The notes under the pieces: model-generated
What the model saw: only the letters and a program-made list of their open reading frames with translations
Told to the model about the DNA's origin: nothing
Database searches by the model: none
Program-made: the position numbers and the translations under genes
Assembly: GCF_900182985.1 (NCBI RefSeq)
Contig: NZ_FXUY01000002.1
Span: 746,501 to 810,500, forward strand
Length of the DNA: 64,000 nucleotides
Source of the DNA: Pseudomonas helmanticensis
GTDB taxonomy: Bacteria > Pseudomonadota > Gammaproteobacteria > Pseudomonadales > Pseudomonadaceae
Direction of reading: 5' to 3'
Shown here: piece by piece, positions 45,530 to 55,020 of the stretch
How the letters are laid out: the number at the start of each line of letters is the position of its first letter
Numbering within the stretch: the stretch's first letter is position 1

Positions 45530-46750
45530 ATGCGCCGCGTCGTTATCACTGGTCTGGGCATTGTTTCGTGCCTGGGCAATGACAAAGAGACCGTCTCCGC
45601 TAACCTGCGTGCAAGCCGCCCTGGCATCCGGTTCAACCCGGAATATGCTGAAATGGGTCTGCGTAGCCAGGTTTCCGGCTCCATCGACCTCAACCTTGAA
45701 GAGCTGATCGATCGCAAGATCTATCGCTTTGTCGGCCACGCAGCGGCTTACGCCTATCTGGCCATGAAAGACGCCATTGCTGACTCCGGCCTGACCGAAG
45801 AGCAAGTGTCCAACCCGCGTACCGGCCTTGTGGCTGGCTCCGGCGGTGCTTCCACGCTGAACCAGATGGAAGCGCTGGACATCCTGCGCGAGAAAGGCGT
45901 GAAACGCGTTGGCCCATACCGTGTAACGCGGACCATGAGCAGCACCGTTTCCGCTTGCCTGGCCACGCCATTCAAGATCAAGGGCCTGAACTACTCCATC
46001 GCTTCTGCCTGCGCCACCAGTGCTCACTGCATCGGTACCGCCATGGAACAGATCCAGATGGGCAAGCAGGACATCGTCTTCGCCGGTGGCGGTGAAGAAG
46101 AGCACTGGAGCCAGTCGTTCCTGTTCGACGCCATGGGCGCTCTGTCCAGCAAGCGTAACGACACCCCGGAACAGGCTTCCCGTGCCTACGACAAAGACCG
46201 TGACGGTTTCGTCATCGCTGGCGGTGGCGGCATGGTCGTGGTTGAAGAGCTGGAACACGCTCTGGCCCGTGGCGCCAAGATCTACGCCGAAATCGTTGGC
46301 TACGGCGCAACGTCCGATGGCTACGACATGGTTGCCCCAAGCGGCGAAGGCGCGATCCGCTGCATGCAGATGGCGATGTCCACCGTTGATACCCCGATCG
46401 ACTACCTGAACACCCACGGCACCTCGACTCCGGTCGGCGACGTCGCGGAAATGAAAGGTGTGCGTGAAGTGTTCGGCGACAAGGCTCCAGCGATCAGCTC
46501 GACCAAAAGCCTGTCCGGTCACTCCCTGGGCGCTGCCGGCGTTCACGAAGCGATCTACTGCATGCTGATGATGGAAGGCAACTTCATTGCCGGTTCCGCC
46601 AACATCGACGAGCTGGACCCTGAAGTGGCCGATCTGCCGGTGCTGACCAAGACCCGCGAGAACGCCACCATCAACACCGTGATGAGCAACAGCTTCGGCT
46701 TCGGCGGCACCAACGCCACGCTGGTACTGAAGCGCTGGGAAGGCAAGTAA
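45530..46750 (+). CDS. fabB: 3-oxoacyl-ACP synthase I
   Basis: The condensing enzyme needed to elongate cis-3-decenoyl-ACP from FabA. The 406-residue protein has the nucleophile C161 (SACATSAHC) and the two catalytic histidines in [12 protein letters not shown] and [11 protein letters not shown]. The C-terminal [11 protein letters not shown] motif is present. It is co-transcribed with fabA, and a strong terminator follows. Confidence 0.98.
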   Translation: MRRVVITGLGIVSCLGNDKETVSANLRASRPGIRFNPEYAEMGLRSQVSGSIDLNLEELIDRKIYRFVGHAAAYAYLAMKDAIADSGLTEEQVSNPRTGLVAGSGGASTLNQMEALDILREKGVKRVGPYRVTRTMSSTVSACLATPFKIKGLNYSIASACATSAHCIGTAMEQIQMGKQDIVFAGGGEEEHWSQSFLFDAMGALSSKRNDTPEQASRAYDKDRDGFVIAGGGGMVVVEELEHALARGAKIYAEIVGYGATSDGYDMVAPSGEGAIRCMQMAMSTVDTPIDYLNTHGTSTPVGDVAEMKGVREVFGDKAPAISSTKSLSGHSLGAAGVHEAIYCMLMMEGNFIAGSANIDELDPEVADLPVLTKTRENATINTVMSNSFGFGGTNATLVLKRWEGK

Positions 46751-46773
46751 TTCCCCCCGCTTGAGCCACACAC

Positions 46774-46807
46774 AAAAACGCCCCGACTGGTTCGGGGCGT
46801 TTTTTTT
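46774..46807. terminator. Intrinsic terminator of fabAB
   Basis: AAAAACGCCCCGA / TCGGGGCGTTTTTTTTT hairpin, 24 bases past the fabB stop codon. Confidence 0.95.
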
Positions 46808-46844
46808 CGCCTGCAGAAAACTCACGGCCGACACAAATCCCTTA

Positions 46845-46974
46845 TGTAGGAGCTGCCGAAGGCTGCGATCTTGATCGTTCCCACGCTCTGCGTGGGAATG
46901 CAGCCCGTGACGCTCCGCGTCACTGGACGCGGAGCGTCCCTAGAGGCATTCCCACGCGGAGCGTGGGAACGATC
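46845..46974. repeat. Composite repeat: REP half plus long GTTCCCACGC...CGTGGGAAC element
   Basis: A single REP arm (TGTAGGAGCTGCCGAAGGC) runs into a 102-bp element (46873-46974) bounded by GATCGTTCCCACGC and its reverse complement, with nested inverted repeats inside (GACGCTCCGCGTC). A minimal version of the same element is at 48967-48997. Confidence 0.85.
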
Positions 46975-47111
46975 AACAGGGGGATTGGGTGTTCTGGAGA
47001 TGAAACTTCTGTCATGAAACTTAGCGGCCTGCGACCGAATGTCGCGGATTCCGTGGGCTGTAGCACTGTTGCGGTTTTCGCAAAAATACATTGCACAAAC
47101 TGAGCGTTTAC

Positions 47112-47123
47112 TTAGCAAGCTAA
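47112..47123. promoter_or_regulatory. Perfect SlyA-consensus palindrome TTAGCAAGCTAA
   Basis: This 12-base sequence is identical to the published SlyA consensus as I remember it. It lies 64 bases before the small gene at 47188, within an AT-rich promoter-like stretch (TTTACT upstream, TAATATAAAA downstream). A MarR/SlyA-family protein probably controls the small gene. Confidence 0.6.
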
Positions 47124-47187
47124 CAAATAATATAAAAGAGTCCTGCACACGCCTTGCTGCAGATAACTTGAGATTTGGAGCTAGCAG

Positions 47188-47376
47188 ATGACTGTAAAAG
47201 TAACTGAACGCGACGATTCACACATGTCCCACGAAGGCGTAGCCGCCGGTATCCGCATCTGGGATGTGCATCAGCAAGACTTGCTGGTCGGCATGTTTCA
47301 TAACGAGATCGACGCCCACAACTACAAGGCCGAACTCGAAGTGCAAGAACAGCAGCGGGATCTGAAATCCGCCTGA
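47188..47376 (+). CDS. Small conserved-looking protein, unknown function
   Basis: A 62-residue soluble acidic protein with no signal peptide, membrane helix or cysteines. A basic and charged N-terminus precedes a central IRIWDVHQQDLLVGMF segment and a C-terminal amphipathic helix. TTTGGAG lies 7 bases before the ATG, and the codon usage is like neighbouring genes, so I accept it as real. The SlyA-type palindrome upstream suggests regulated expression. The 436 bp before it hold the fabAB terminator, the composite repeat and this promoter. I do not recognise a family. Confidence 0.72.
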   Translation: MTVKVTERDDSHMSHEGVAAGIRIWDVHQQDLLVGMFHNEIDAHNYKAELEVQEQQRDLKSA

Positions 47377-47401
47377 CTCAAAGCGTCCAGACAAACATTA
47401 C

Positions 47402-47506
47402 TGTGGCGAGGGAGCTTGCTCCCGCTGGGGCGCGAAGCGACCCTGTTCTTTAACACAAGAGCAGGGCCTGTTGCGCAATCCAGCGGGAGCACGCTCCCTC
47501 GCCACA
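47402..47506. repeat. REP-type inverted repeat pair (GTGGCGAGGGAGC family)
   Basis: The arms at about 47402-47427 and 47481-47506 are inverted copies of the same family as 30-127, between convergent genes. Confidence 0.88.
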
Positions 47507-47533
47507 AATTGTCGTTGTTACAGCTTTATCGAT

Positions 47534-48076
47534 TTACCACATCAGATCATCAGGGATCTGGTAGGCCGCATACGGATCGTCCTCGGCGTTGACCTCTTCG
47601 GTCTGCACGTTGAGCTGGACGATGCGCTGCGGATCACGCTCCTGGATCTTCAGAGCCGCTTCACGCGGGATCACTTCGTAGCCGCCGGCATGGTGCACGA
47701 TCGCCAGCGAACCGCTGCTGAGCTTGTTGCGCATCAGCGTGTTGACCGAGAGGCGCTTGACCTTCTTGTCGTCGACGAAGTTGTAGTAGTCCTCGGTCGT
47801 CAGCTTCGGCAGACGCGAGACCTCGATCAGTTGCTTGACCTGCGCCGCACGCGCCTTGGCATCCGCCTTCTCTTTCTGCTGGCGGTTCAGCTCCTGATCA
47901 CGCTTGACCTTCTCGGCCATGGCTTCTTGAGCGGCGCGCTGTTGCGAGTCATCCAGTTCGACCTGACCTTTGTGGGCCAGGCGTTGCTGCTTCTGCTTGT
48001 CTTTGCTGACCTGCTTGGCCTGCTTTTGGTTGACCAGACCTGCTTTGAGCAACTGGTCGCGAAGGGAAATACTCAT
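47534..48076 (-). CDS. DUF2058 protein (YaiL-like)
   Basis: A 180-residue cytoplasmic protein with a highly charged, Lys/Gln/Glu-rich coiled-coil N-terminal half (LRDQLLKAGLVNQKQAKQ...) and a small C-terminal domain (LPKLTTEDYYNFVDDKKVKRL). It fits DUF2058/YaiL and has nucleolin-like charge. The function is unknown. It is the last gene of the minus-strand run relA-mazG-DUF2058. Confidence 0.88.
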   Translation of the reverse strand: MSISLRDQLLKAGLVNQKQAKQVSKDKQKQQRLAHKGQVELDDSQQRAAQEAMAEKVKRDQELNRQQKEKADAKARAAQVKQLIEVSRLPKLTTEDYYNFVDDKKVKRLSVNTLMRNKLSSGSLAIVHHAGGYEVIPREAALKIQERDPQRIVQLNVQTEEVNAEDDPYAAYQIPDDLMW

Positions 48077-48101
48077 CGGGCTTACTCACTAGGGCAGTTG
48101 C

Positions 48102-48935
48102 TCAGCCGCAGCTGGGCGCATTCTTTTCCTGACGTTTGGCTTCGCCCCACAGGGCGTCCAACTCTTCGAGGGTGCAATCTTCTATGGGACGGTGGGTGTC
48201 GCGCAATGCCTGTTCGATAAAACGGAAACGTCTTTCAAACTTGCCGTTGGAGCCACGCAGTGCGGTTTCCGGATCAACCTTCAGATGCCGGGCCAGATTG
48301 ACCACGGAAAACAGCAGGTCGCCGATCTCGTCAGCCACAGCGACCGGATCGTTTTCAGCCATCGCTTCGAGCACTTCATCGAGCTCTTCGCGCACCTTGT
48401 CGAGCACCGGCAAGGCGTGCGGCCAGTCGAAACCGACCTGCCCGGCACGCTTCTGCAACTTGGCTGAACGGGATAAGGCCGGCAACGTTGCCGGCACATC
48501 ATCGAGCAGTGACAGTTGCTCGGGCGCGGCGGATTTCTCCGCGCGCTCTTCGGCCTTGATCTCTTCCCAACGCTGCTTGACCTGTTCTTCGGTCAAGCGC
48601 GGTACATCCAGTGGCGCGTAAAGATCGCCAGTGGGGAACACGTGCGGATGACGACGGATCAGTTTGCGGGTGATGCTGTCGATCACCCCGGCAAATTCGA
48701 AGCGCCCTTCTTCCTTGGCCAACTGGCTGTAATAGACGACCTGGAACAGCAGATCGCCGAGCTCGCCCTGCAAATGATCGAAGTCGCCGCGCTCGATGGC
48801 ATCGGCCACTTCGTAGGCTTCTTCGAGGGTGTGCGGGACGATGGTCGCGTAGGTTTGCTTGATGTCCCACGGGCAACCGAACTGCGGATCGCGCAGACGG
48901 TTCATCAGATGGAGCAGGTCTTCAAGGCTGTACAT
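48102..48935 (-). CDS. mazG: Nucleoside triphosphate pyrophosphohydrolase MazG
   Basis: Hydrolyses NTPs and dNTPs to monophosphates, and in E. coli influences ppGpp levels and survival under starvation. The 277-residue protein contains two MazG domains. The first metal-binding helix pair is TLEEAYEVADAIERGD...GELGDLLFQVVYY, and a second is in REELDEVLEAMAENDPVAVADEIGDLLFSVVN. I use the ATG at 48935 (MYSLEDLL), with GAGTGAG upstream. It is next to relA, as in many gamma-proteobacteria, which fits a shared role in the stringent response. Confidence 0.94.
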   Translation of the reverse strand: MYSLEDLLHLMNRLRDPQFGCPWDIKQTYATIVPHTLEEAYEVADAIERGDFDHLQGELGDLLFQVVYYSQLAKEEGRFEFAGVIDSITRKLIRRHPHVFPTGDLYAPLDVPRLTEEQVKQRWEEIKAEERAEKSAAPEQLSLLDDVPATLPALSRSAKLQKRAGQVGFDWPHALPVLDKVREELDEVLEAMAENDPVAVADEIGDLLFSVVNLARHLKVDPETALRGSNGKFERRFRFIEQALRDTHRPIEDCTLEELDALWGEAKRQEKNAPSCG

Positions 48936-48966
48936 AAAAATCTCACTCAACCCTTTCTGCGATCTT

Positions 48967-48997
48967 GATCGTTCCCACGCGGAGCGTGGGAACGATC
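48967..48997. repeat. Short GATCGTTCCCACGC palindrome (minimal copy)
   Basis: A 31-base near-perfect palindrome is the ends-only version of the element at 46873-46974, between relA and mazG. Confidence 0.82.
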
Positions 48998-49011
48998 AAT
49001 CGAAGTCATCT

Positions 49012-51255
49012 TCAAGGGGTACGGTTACGCCGCGTTTCGATGATGTTCGGCAACTGCGAAATCCGCCCGAGCAATCGCCCCAGTGCATCCAAACCCGGAA
49101 TCTCGATGGTCAGGGACATCAACGCGGTGTTGTCCTCTTTGTTCGAGCGGGTGTTGACCGCCAGCACGTTGATGCGCTCGTTGAGCAGCACCTGCGATAC
49201 GTCACGCAGCAGACCGGAACGGTCGTAGGCGCGGATGACGATGTCGACCGGATAAGTGAGCACCGGCACCGGCCCCCAACTGACCTGAATGATCCGCTCC
49301 GGCTCACGCCCGCCCAGCTGCAGCACCGAGGCGCAGTCCTGACGGTGAATGCTCACGCCACGGCCCTGGGTGATGTAACCGACAATCGCGTCGCCCGGCA
49401 GTGGCTGGCAGCAGCCGGCCATCTGCGTCATCAGGTTGCCGACGCCCTGGATCTGAATGTCGCCGCGCTTGCCCGGTTTGTACCCCGTAGCCTTGCGCGG
49501 AATCAGCTCAAGCTGTTCGTTGCCGCGTTCCGGCTCGACCAGTTGCTGCGCGAGGTTGACCAGTTGCGCCAGACGCAAGTCGCCGGCACCGAGGGCGGCG
49601 AACATGTCCTCGGCGGTTTTCATGTTGGCCTTGTCGGCCAGCTTGTCAAAATCCACCGCCGGCAGACCGAGGCGCGTCAGTTCGCGTTCGATCAGGGTTT
49701 TACCGGCGGCAACGTTCTGGTCGCGCGCCTGCAACTTGAACCAGTGGACGATCTTCGCCCGCGCCCGCGAGGTGGTGACGTAACCGAGGTTCGAGTTCAG
49801 CCAGTCGCGGCTTGGCGTACCGTGCTTGCTGGTGATGATCTCGACCTGCTCACCGGTCTGCAGGCTGTAGTTGAGCGGCACGATGCGGCCGTTGATCTTC
49901 GCGCCACGGCAGTTGTGGCCAATCTCGGTGTGCACGCGGTAGGCGAAGTCCAGCGGCGTCGCGCCTTTCGGCAAGTCGATGGCGTGACCGTCGGGAGTGA
50001 AGATGTAGACCCGATCCGGCTCGATATCGACGCGCAGCTGTTCCGCCAGACCACCGATATCGCCCAGCTCTTCGTGCCACTCGAGGACCTGACGCAGCCA
50101 GGAGATTTTCTCTTCGTAGTGATTCGAACCGGATTTGACGTCGGTGCCCTTGTAGCGCCAGTGCGCGCAGACGCCGAGTTCGGCTTCTTCGTGCATCGAG
50201 TGCGTACGAATCTGCACCTCAAGCACTTTACCCTCAGGGCCGATTACCGCCGTGTGCAGCGAGCGGTAGCCGTTCTCTTTCGGGTTGGCGATGTAGTCGT
50301 CGAATTCTTTCGGGATGTGCCGCCACAGGGTGTGGACGATGCCCAGCGCGGTGTAGCAGTCGCGCATTTCCGGGACCAGCACGCGCACCGCACGCACGTC
50401 GTAGATCTGACTGAATTCCAGACCCTTGCGCTGCATTTTGCGCCAGATCGAATAGATGTGTTTGGCCCGGCCGCTGATGTCGGCATCAACCCCGGTGGCC
50501 TGCAATTCGTCCTTGAGCTGGGTCATCACGTCGGCGATGAACCGCTCACGATCGAGCCGTCGCTCGTGGAGCAACTTGGCGATCTGCTTGTATTGATCCG
50601 GCTCCAGGTAACGGAAGGACAAGTCCTCCAGTTCCCATTTGATATGACCGATGCCGAGCCGGTGCGCGAGCGGCGCATAGATGTCGAAGACTTCCCGGGC
50701 GACACGGTTACGCTTCTCGTCGTCAGCGGTTTTCACCGCACGGATCGCGCAGGTGCGTTCAGCGAGTTTGATCAGTGCGACACGCACGTCGTCGACCATC
50801 GCCACGAGCATCTTGCGCAGGTTCTCGACCTGCCCTTGCGTGCCCATGACCATCGACTGACGCGGGCTGAGGCTGTCACTGATAGCCGCCATGCGCTGCA
50901 CGCCGTCGATCAGCTTGGCCACCACCGGACCGAAGCGCTGGCCGACGGCCGCGAGTTCGATCTGGCCCTCGCGTACGCCGCGATACAGGACCGCCGCGAC
51001 CAGCGAATCCTGATCGAGCTTGAGGTCGGCGAGGATCTCGGCGATTTCCAGACCGGTACTGAAACTGCCCGAGCCTTCGGCCCACAGATTCTTCTTGGCA
51101 TTGGACTGTTGTTCGGCCTCGCGAGCGAACTCGCAGGCTTCTTTCAAGGCTTCGCGATCCAGTGCCAGATCGACACTGACCGCGTGATCGAGCCAAGCCT
51201 CGAGATTGATACTGCCGTCAGTGTTGATCGGCTGGTGTGCTCTCACCTGTACCAT
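49012..51255 (-). CDS. relA: GTP pyrophosphokinase (ppGpp synthetase I)
   Basis: The ribosome-associated synthase of (p)ppGpp in the stringent response. The 747 residues fit RelA. An N-terminal degenerate HD-type hydrolase region is followed by a synthetase domain with KEFDDYIANPKENGYRSLHTAVIGP, a TGS domain (about 405-465) and C-terminal zinc-finger and ACT regions. Cys residues such as MAGCCQPLPGD are in the C-terminal part. mazG follows in the same direction. Confidence 0.96.
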   Translation of the reverse strand: MVQVRAHQPINTDGSINLEAWLDHAVSVDLALDREALKEACEFAREAEQQSNAKKNLWAEGSGSFSTGLEIAEILADLKLDQDSLVAAVLYRGVREGQIELAAVGQRFGPVVAKLIDGVQRMAAISDSLSPRQSMVMGTQGQVENLRKMLVAMVDDVRVALIKLAERTCAIRAVKTADDEKRNRVAREVFDIYAPLAHRLGIGHIKWELEDLSFRYLEPDQYKQIAKLLHERRLDRERFIADVMTQLKDELQATGVDADISGRAKHIYSIWRKMQRKGLEFSQIYDVRAVRVLVPEMRDCYTALGIVHTLWRHIPKEFDDYIANPKENGYRSLHTAVIGPEGKVLEVQIRTHSMHEEAELGVCAHWRYKGTDVKSGSNHYEEKISWLRQVLEWHEELGDIGGLAEQLRVDIEPDRVYIFTPDGHAIDLPKGATPLDFAYRVHTEIGHNCRGAKINGRIVPLNYSLQTGEQVEIITSKHGTPSRDWLNSNLGYVTTSRARAKIVHWFKLQARDQNVAAGKTLIERELTRLGLPAVDFDKLADKANMKTAEDMFAALGAGDLRLAQLVNLAQQLVEPERGNEQLELIPRKATGYKPGKRGDIQIQGVGNLMTQMAGCCQPLPGDAIVGYITQGRGVSIHRQDCASVLQLGGREPERIIQVSWGPVPVLTYPVDIVIRAYDRSGLLRDVSQVLLNERINVLAVNTRSNKEDNTALMSLTIEIPGLDALGRLLGRISQLPNIIETRRNRTP

Positions 51256-51356
51256 CTTGCTTTACCTTCCCTACGACGCAGATTCAATGCGTCAAATCGC
51301 TGACCTTCAGTGTCCGTTTGCGCTCGCGGGGCTAATGCGAGCGCTGCGCGGACAGA

Positions 51357-52733
51357 TCAGACGGATTCAGACGAGCCATCCTGGCTCGCTTCAAATAACG
51401 CCATGGCCTCGACATGTGCCGTCTGAGGAAACATATCGAGAATCCCGGCACGTTTTAACCGGTAGCCCTGCTTGATCAATTCGACCGTATCGCGCGCCAG
51501 CGTTGCCGGGTTGCACGACACATACACCAACCGCTTCGCGCCCAGGGTCGCGAGCTTGCGCACCACCTCGAAAGCACCGTCACGCGGTGGGTCCAAGAGT
51601 ACCGCAGAAAAGCCGTTTCCGATCCATTGGGCATCGCTCAAAGGCTGGGATAAATCGGCTTGAAAAAACTTTGTGTTATGCAAATTGTTACTAGCGGCGT
51701 TGGCTGCGGCGCGCTCGACCATGGTCTGCACACCTTCGACCGCCACCACTTCGCGCACGGCTTTGGCCAACGGCAAAGCGAAGTTGCCCAAGCCGCAGAA
51801 CAGATCCAGCACGCGCTCCTCGCTACGTGGTTTCAACCAGTCCAGCGCCTGCGCCACCATCGCTTCGTTGACGCCGGCGTTGACCTGGATAAAGTCGCCC
51901 GGCCGATACGCCAGATCGAGATCCCATTGCTCCAGGCGATAGCCCAGCGACTGGCTGGCATCGACCGGTTGCGGTTCGCCTTCGCCATGCAGCCACAATT
52001 GCGCTTCATGGAATTGGCAGAAGTCCTTGAGGATGGTCAGATCCGCTTCGGACAACGGCGCCATGTGCCGCAGCAACACCGCCAGCGACGAGCCGCTGAA
52101 CAGCTCGACATGACCCAGCGCTTGCGGCTTGCTCAACCGACGGAGCATCTCCGGCAAACGGGTCATGATCGGTTGCAAGGGCTGTACCAGCACCGGGCAT
52201 TCGCTGATCGCGACAATGTCCTGGCTGCCGGCCGCGCGGAAACCGACTTCGAGTTTCTTCGCCTTCATGTCCCAGCGCACCGCGATCCGCGCGCGACGGC
52301 GATAGCCGAACTCGGGGCCGGTCAACGGCGCTCCCCACTCTTCCGGTTCGACACCGGCAACGCGCGACAATTGCTCGGCGAGCATGCGCTGTTTCAGGGC
52401 GAGTTGTTCGTCATGGGGCAAATGCTGAACGCTACAACCGCCGCAGCGGCCAGCTTGCTGACACGGTGCCGGGCGACGCAATTCGCTGGCCTTGAACACA
52501 CGTTCGGTGCGCGCCTCGACCACTTTGCCGTGGGCGCCGAGCACCCGCGCTTCGACCTCTTCACCGGCAAGGGCGCCAAGGACGAACCAGGTTTTGCCTT
52601 CGAAAAACGCGATACCGCGACCGTCATTGGCCAGGCGTTCGATAGTCAAACGCTGCTTCTTGCCGGTCGGAATTTGCGCGGCCTTGCTGCCGCCGGTGGG
52701 CTGGAAGCGCAGGCCTCTCTCGTGCTTGGCCAT
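51357..52733 (-). CDS. rlmD: 23S rRNA (uracil-1939-C5)-methyltransferase RlmD
   Basis: Methylates U1939 of 23S rRNA with S-adenosylmethionine. The 458-residue protein has an N-terminal TRAM domain and Fe-S cysteines ([10 protein letters not shown] plus the Cys in SECPVL). The SAM motif is [16 protein letters not shown] and the catalytic cysteine is in [13 protein letters not shown]. The gene begins on the last base of the cysM stop codon, so both come from one operon with relA downstream, as in P. aeruginosa (PA0932-PA0934 from memory). Confidence 0.95.
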   Translation of the reverse strand: MAKHERGLRFQPTGGSKAAQIPTGKKQRLTIERLANDGRGIAFFEGKTWFVLGALAGEEVEARVLGAHGKVVEARTERVFKASELRRPAPCQQAGRCGGCSVQHLPHDEQLALKQRMLAEQLSRVAGVEPEEWGAPLTGPEFGYRRRARIAVRWDMKAKKLEVGFRAAGSQDIVAISECPVLVQPLQPIMTRLPEMLRRLSKPQALGHVELFSGSSLAVLLRHMAPLSEADLTILKDFCQFHEAQLWLHGEGEPQPVDASQSLGYRLEQWDLDLAYRPGDFIQVNAGVNEAMVAQALDWLKPRSEERVLDLFCGLGNFALPLAKAVREVVAVEGVQTMVERAAANAASNNLHNTKFFQADLSQPLSDAQWIGNGFSAVLLDPPRDGAFEVVRKLATLGAKRLVYVSCNPATLARDTVELIKQGYRLKRAGILDMFPQTAHVEAMALFEASQDGSSESV

Positions 52734-53635
52734 CAGTTTGGCGCGTCGAAAATGCCGGTCGACAGGTAACGGTCGCCACGGTCACAGATGATCGCGACGA
52801 TCACCGCGTTTTCAACTTCTTTGGACAGGCGCAGCATCGCTGCCACCGCACCGCCCGAAGACACGCCACAGAAGATGCCTTCTTCGCGGGCCAGACGACG
52901 GGTGACGTCTTCGGCCTCGCTTTGCGCCATGTCGACGATGCGATCAACGCGGTCGGCCTGATAAATCTTCGGCAGGTATTCCTGCGGCCAGCGGCGGATA
53001 CCGGGAATGGCCGAGCCTTCCATCGGTTGCAGACCGACGATCTGCACGCTGTCGCTCTGCTCTTTCAAGTAGCGCGAAACGCCCATGATGGTGCCGGTGG
53101 TGCCCATCGAACTGACGAAGTGAGTGATGGTGCCCTGGGTCTGACGCCAGATTTCCGGGCCGGTGGTGGTGTAGTGCGCTTCAGGATTATCGCCGTTGGC
53201 GAACTGATCGAGCACCTTGCCACGGCCTTCGGCTTCCATACGCTGCGCGAGATCGCGCGCGCCTTCCATGCCTTCTTCCTGGCTGACCAGAATCAGCTCG
53301 GCACCGTAAGCGGTCATCGCCGCTTTGCGCTCGGCGCTGGAGTTGTCCGGCATGATCAGGATCATCTTGTAACCCTTGATCGCGGCAGCCATGGCCAGGG
53401 CGATCCCGGTGTTGCCCGAGGTCGCTTCGATCAGCGTATCGCCGGCATGGATCTGCCCACGCAATTCGGCCCGGGTGATCATCGACAGCGCCGGCCGGTC
53501 CTTGACCGAACCCGCCGGGTTATTCCCTTCGAGCTTGAGCAATAGGGTGTTGCTGGTAGCACCGGGCAGGCGCTGCAAACGCACCAGCGGAGTGTTGCCG
53601 ACGCAATCGGCGATGGTTGGGTACTGCAGGGTCAT
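52733..53635 (-). CDS. cysM: Cysteine synthase B
   Basis: PLP enzyme that makes cysteine from O-acetylserine and sulfide or thiosulfate. The 300-residue protein has the PLP lysine K45 (GSVKDRPAL), the substrate loop TSGNTG and the phosphate-binding SSMGTTGT. I use [13 protein letters not shown] (53635), the CysM form; an upstream in-frame start would add 13 unlikely residues. It overlaps rlmD by 1 bp. Confidence 0.95.
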   Translation of the reverse strand: MTLQYPTIADCVGNTPLVRLQRLPGATSNTLLLKLEGNNPAGSVKDRPALSMITRAELRGQIHAGDTLIEATSGNTGIALAMAAAIKGYKMILIMPDNSSAERKAAMTAYGAELILVSQEEGMEGARDLAQRMEAEGRGKVLDQFANGDNPEAHYTTTGPEIWRQTQGTITHFVSSMGTTGTIMGVSRYLKEQSDSVQIVGLQPMEGSAIPGIRRWPQEYLPKIYQADRVDRIVDMAQSEAEDVTRRLAREEGIFCGVSSGGAVAAMLRLSKEVENAVIVAIICDRGDRYLSTGIFDAPN

Positions 53636-53742
53636 GGCGTATTCGCAATCCAGACGTGCGGGGGCGCCTATCATACCGGCAAACCCGCGCAGGCCATATC
53701 ACGCAAAGTGCGGTGCTTATGGTTTATAGGAATAAGGAGAGG

Positions 53743-54767
53743 CTAGCCCACGTTTTCCGTGTGCGCGGTATCCAAAGCGTAAAACTCATGCAGCTTGGCT
53801 TGCAGCAATTGTTTATCCGGCAGGCAGGTTTGATATTGCGCGATCAATGCGGGGGAAAGACTGCGATTGAGAGCGTACTCGACGACCTCGTCCTCCTTGC
53901 TGGCGCACAGCAGTACACCGATGGCCGGGTTTTCGTGGGGCTTGCGGACATTGCGATCCAGCGCCTCCAGATAGAAATCCAGTTTGCCGAGGTACTCCGG
54001 TTCAAAGCGCCCGACCTTGAGCTCAATGGCCACCAGACAGTTAAGTCCTCGATGGAAGAACAAAAGGTCGAGAGAGAAATCCCGGCCACCGACTTGTAAC
54101 GGATATTCGGACCCGACAAAGCAGAAGTCGCGACCGAGTTCGATCAGGAAGATCCTGAGGCGTGATAGCAGGCCTTGGTGCAAATTGGTTTCGGAATGGG
54201 CAGTCGGCAGATCGAGGAACTCGACCATGTAGGTATCACGGAAAATCTCGAGTGCTGCTGGATGGGTCTGTTTCAGTGCGGCGGAGGCTTTGCGGGATCG
54301 GTGACGCTTCGCTCGAACAGAGCCGTTTTGAATTGCCGTTCCAGTTCGCGCTTCGACCACTTTTCCTGAACCGCAATTCGCAGGTAAAACCCACGTTCTT
54401 CAGGGTGTTTACTTTGGCTCAAAATGATCATGTTATGGGTCCACGGTAATTGTCTCACCAGTGGTGAGACAATTGGATCGTCCCGATATGTTTCGTAAAA
54501 CTGGCGCATGAGGAACAGATTTGGTCGGGTGAACCCACGCAATCCCGGTTGGGTTTGCGCCAAATGTGCAGCCAGCTGAGTAATGACCGAATCCCCCCAT
54601 TCCGCCTGCTCAATCTTGCGACTGATATGCGCCCCCACCTGCCAATAAAGCTCAATCAGCTGAGTATTGACCGCCTGCATGGCCTTATGTCTGGAACTGT
54701 GAATCAGCGCGAGCACTTCGTTGAAGCGTTCGCCATCGGGGCTGCCAATAAGGCTCGATACAGTCAT
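53743..54767 (-). pseudogene. DUF1016 / PD-(D/E)xK nuclease (YhcG-like), frameshifted
   Basis: The N-terminal part (from ATG 54767, AAGGA upstream) is a DUF1016 domain ending ...ERSVTDPAKPPPH and a stop. The C-terminal part reads on in another frame from ALKQTHPAALEIFRD and holds the PDDEXK nuclease motif (D in LDLLFFHRG, then IELK). The frames meet at a run of three T (54289-54291, AAA in the sense strand). One extra A there would give DPAKASAALKQ and a continuous protein of about 340 residues. So a 1-base deletion, or a sequencing error, has broken the gene. It sits between cysM and a sensor kinase. Confidence 0.85.
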
Positions 54768-55015
54768 GCGCAATTCCTTGAAGATCAGGTGAAGCACGAG
54801 CCTAAACCGTTCAGGACGTTGAAAATGACCGCTGATGCAGCTTGGGAAATGTCGTACAAAAGAAGGCGAGCACTCCTGCATACCCGTAGGATTGGCCCCT
54901 GCCAATGGACTACAACGCGAGCAAGCTCGCTCTTACAGGGTGATCGGCATTCATGTAGGAGCTGCGGCACGCTGCGATCTTATGATCCTGTTCTGATCGC
55001 GGCGTGCCGCAGCGC
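54768..55015. other. Intergenic stretch with repeat remnants
   Basis: There is no gene here. It contains a short palindrome GCGAGCAAGCTCGC (54917-54930, part of a REP family) and the REP pair at 54954-55020. Confidence 0.7.
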
Positions 55016-55020
55016 CTACA
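54954..55020. repeat. REP pair overlapping the sensor-kinase stop codon
   Basis: TGTAGGAGCTGCGGCACGC and its near-complement TGCCGCAGCGCCTACA enclose about 30 bases. The right arm contains the TAG stop codon (55018-55016) of the sensor kinase. A second REP half lies at 55063-55094, inside its coding sequence. Confidence 0.85.

Noticed and set aside
48859..51303. Open frame of over 800 codons on the plus strand opposite relA and mazG
   Set aside because: It mirrors the relA coding frame in GC-rich DNA, has no domain pattern I recognise, no ribosome site, and relA and mazG on the other strand are unmistakable.
53743..54360. An independent short nuclease gene
   Set aside because: Its first ~30 codons are out of frame with family sequence and overlap the DUF1016 half; it is better read as the 3' half of one broken gene.
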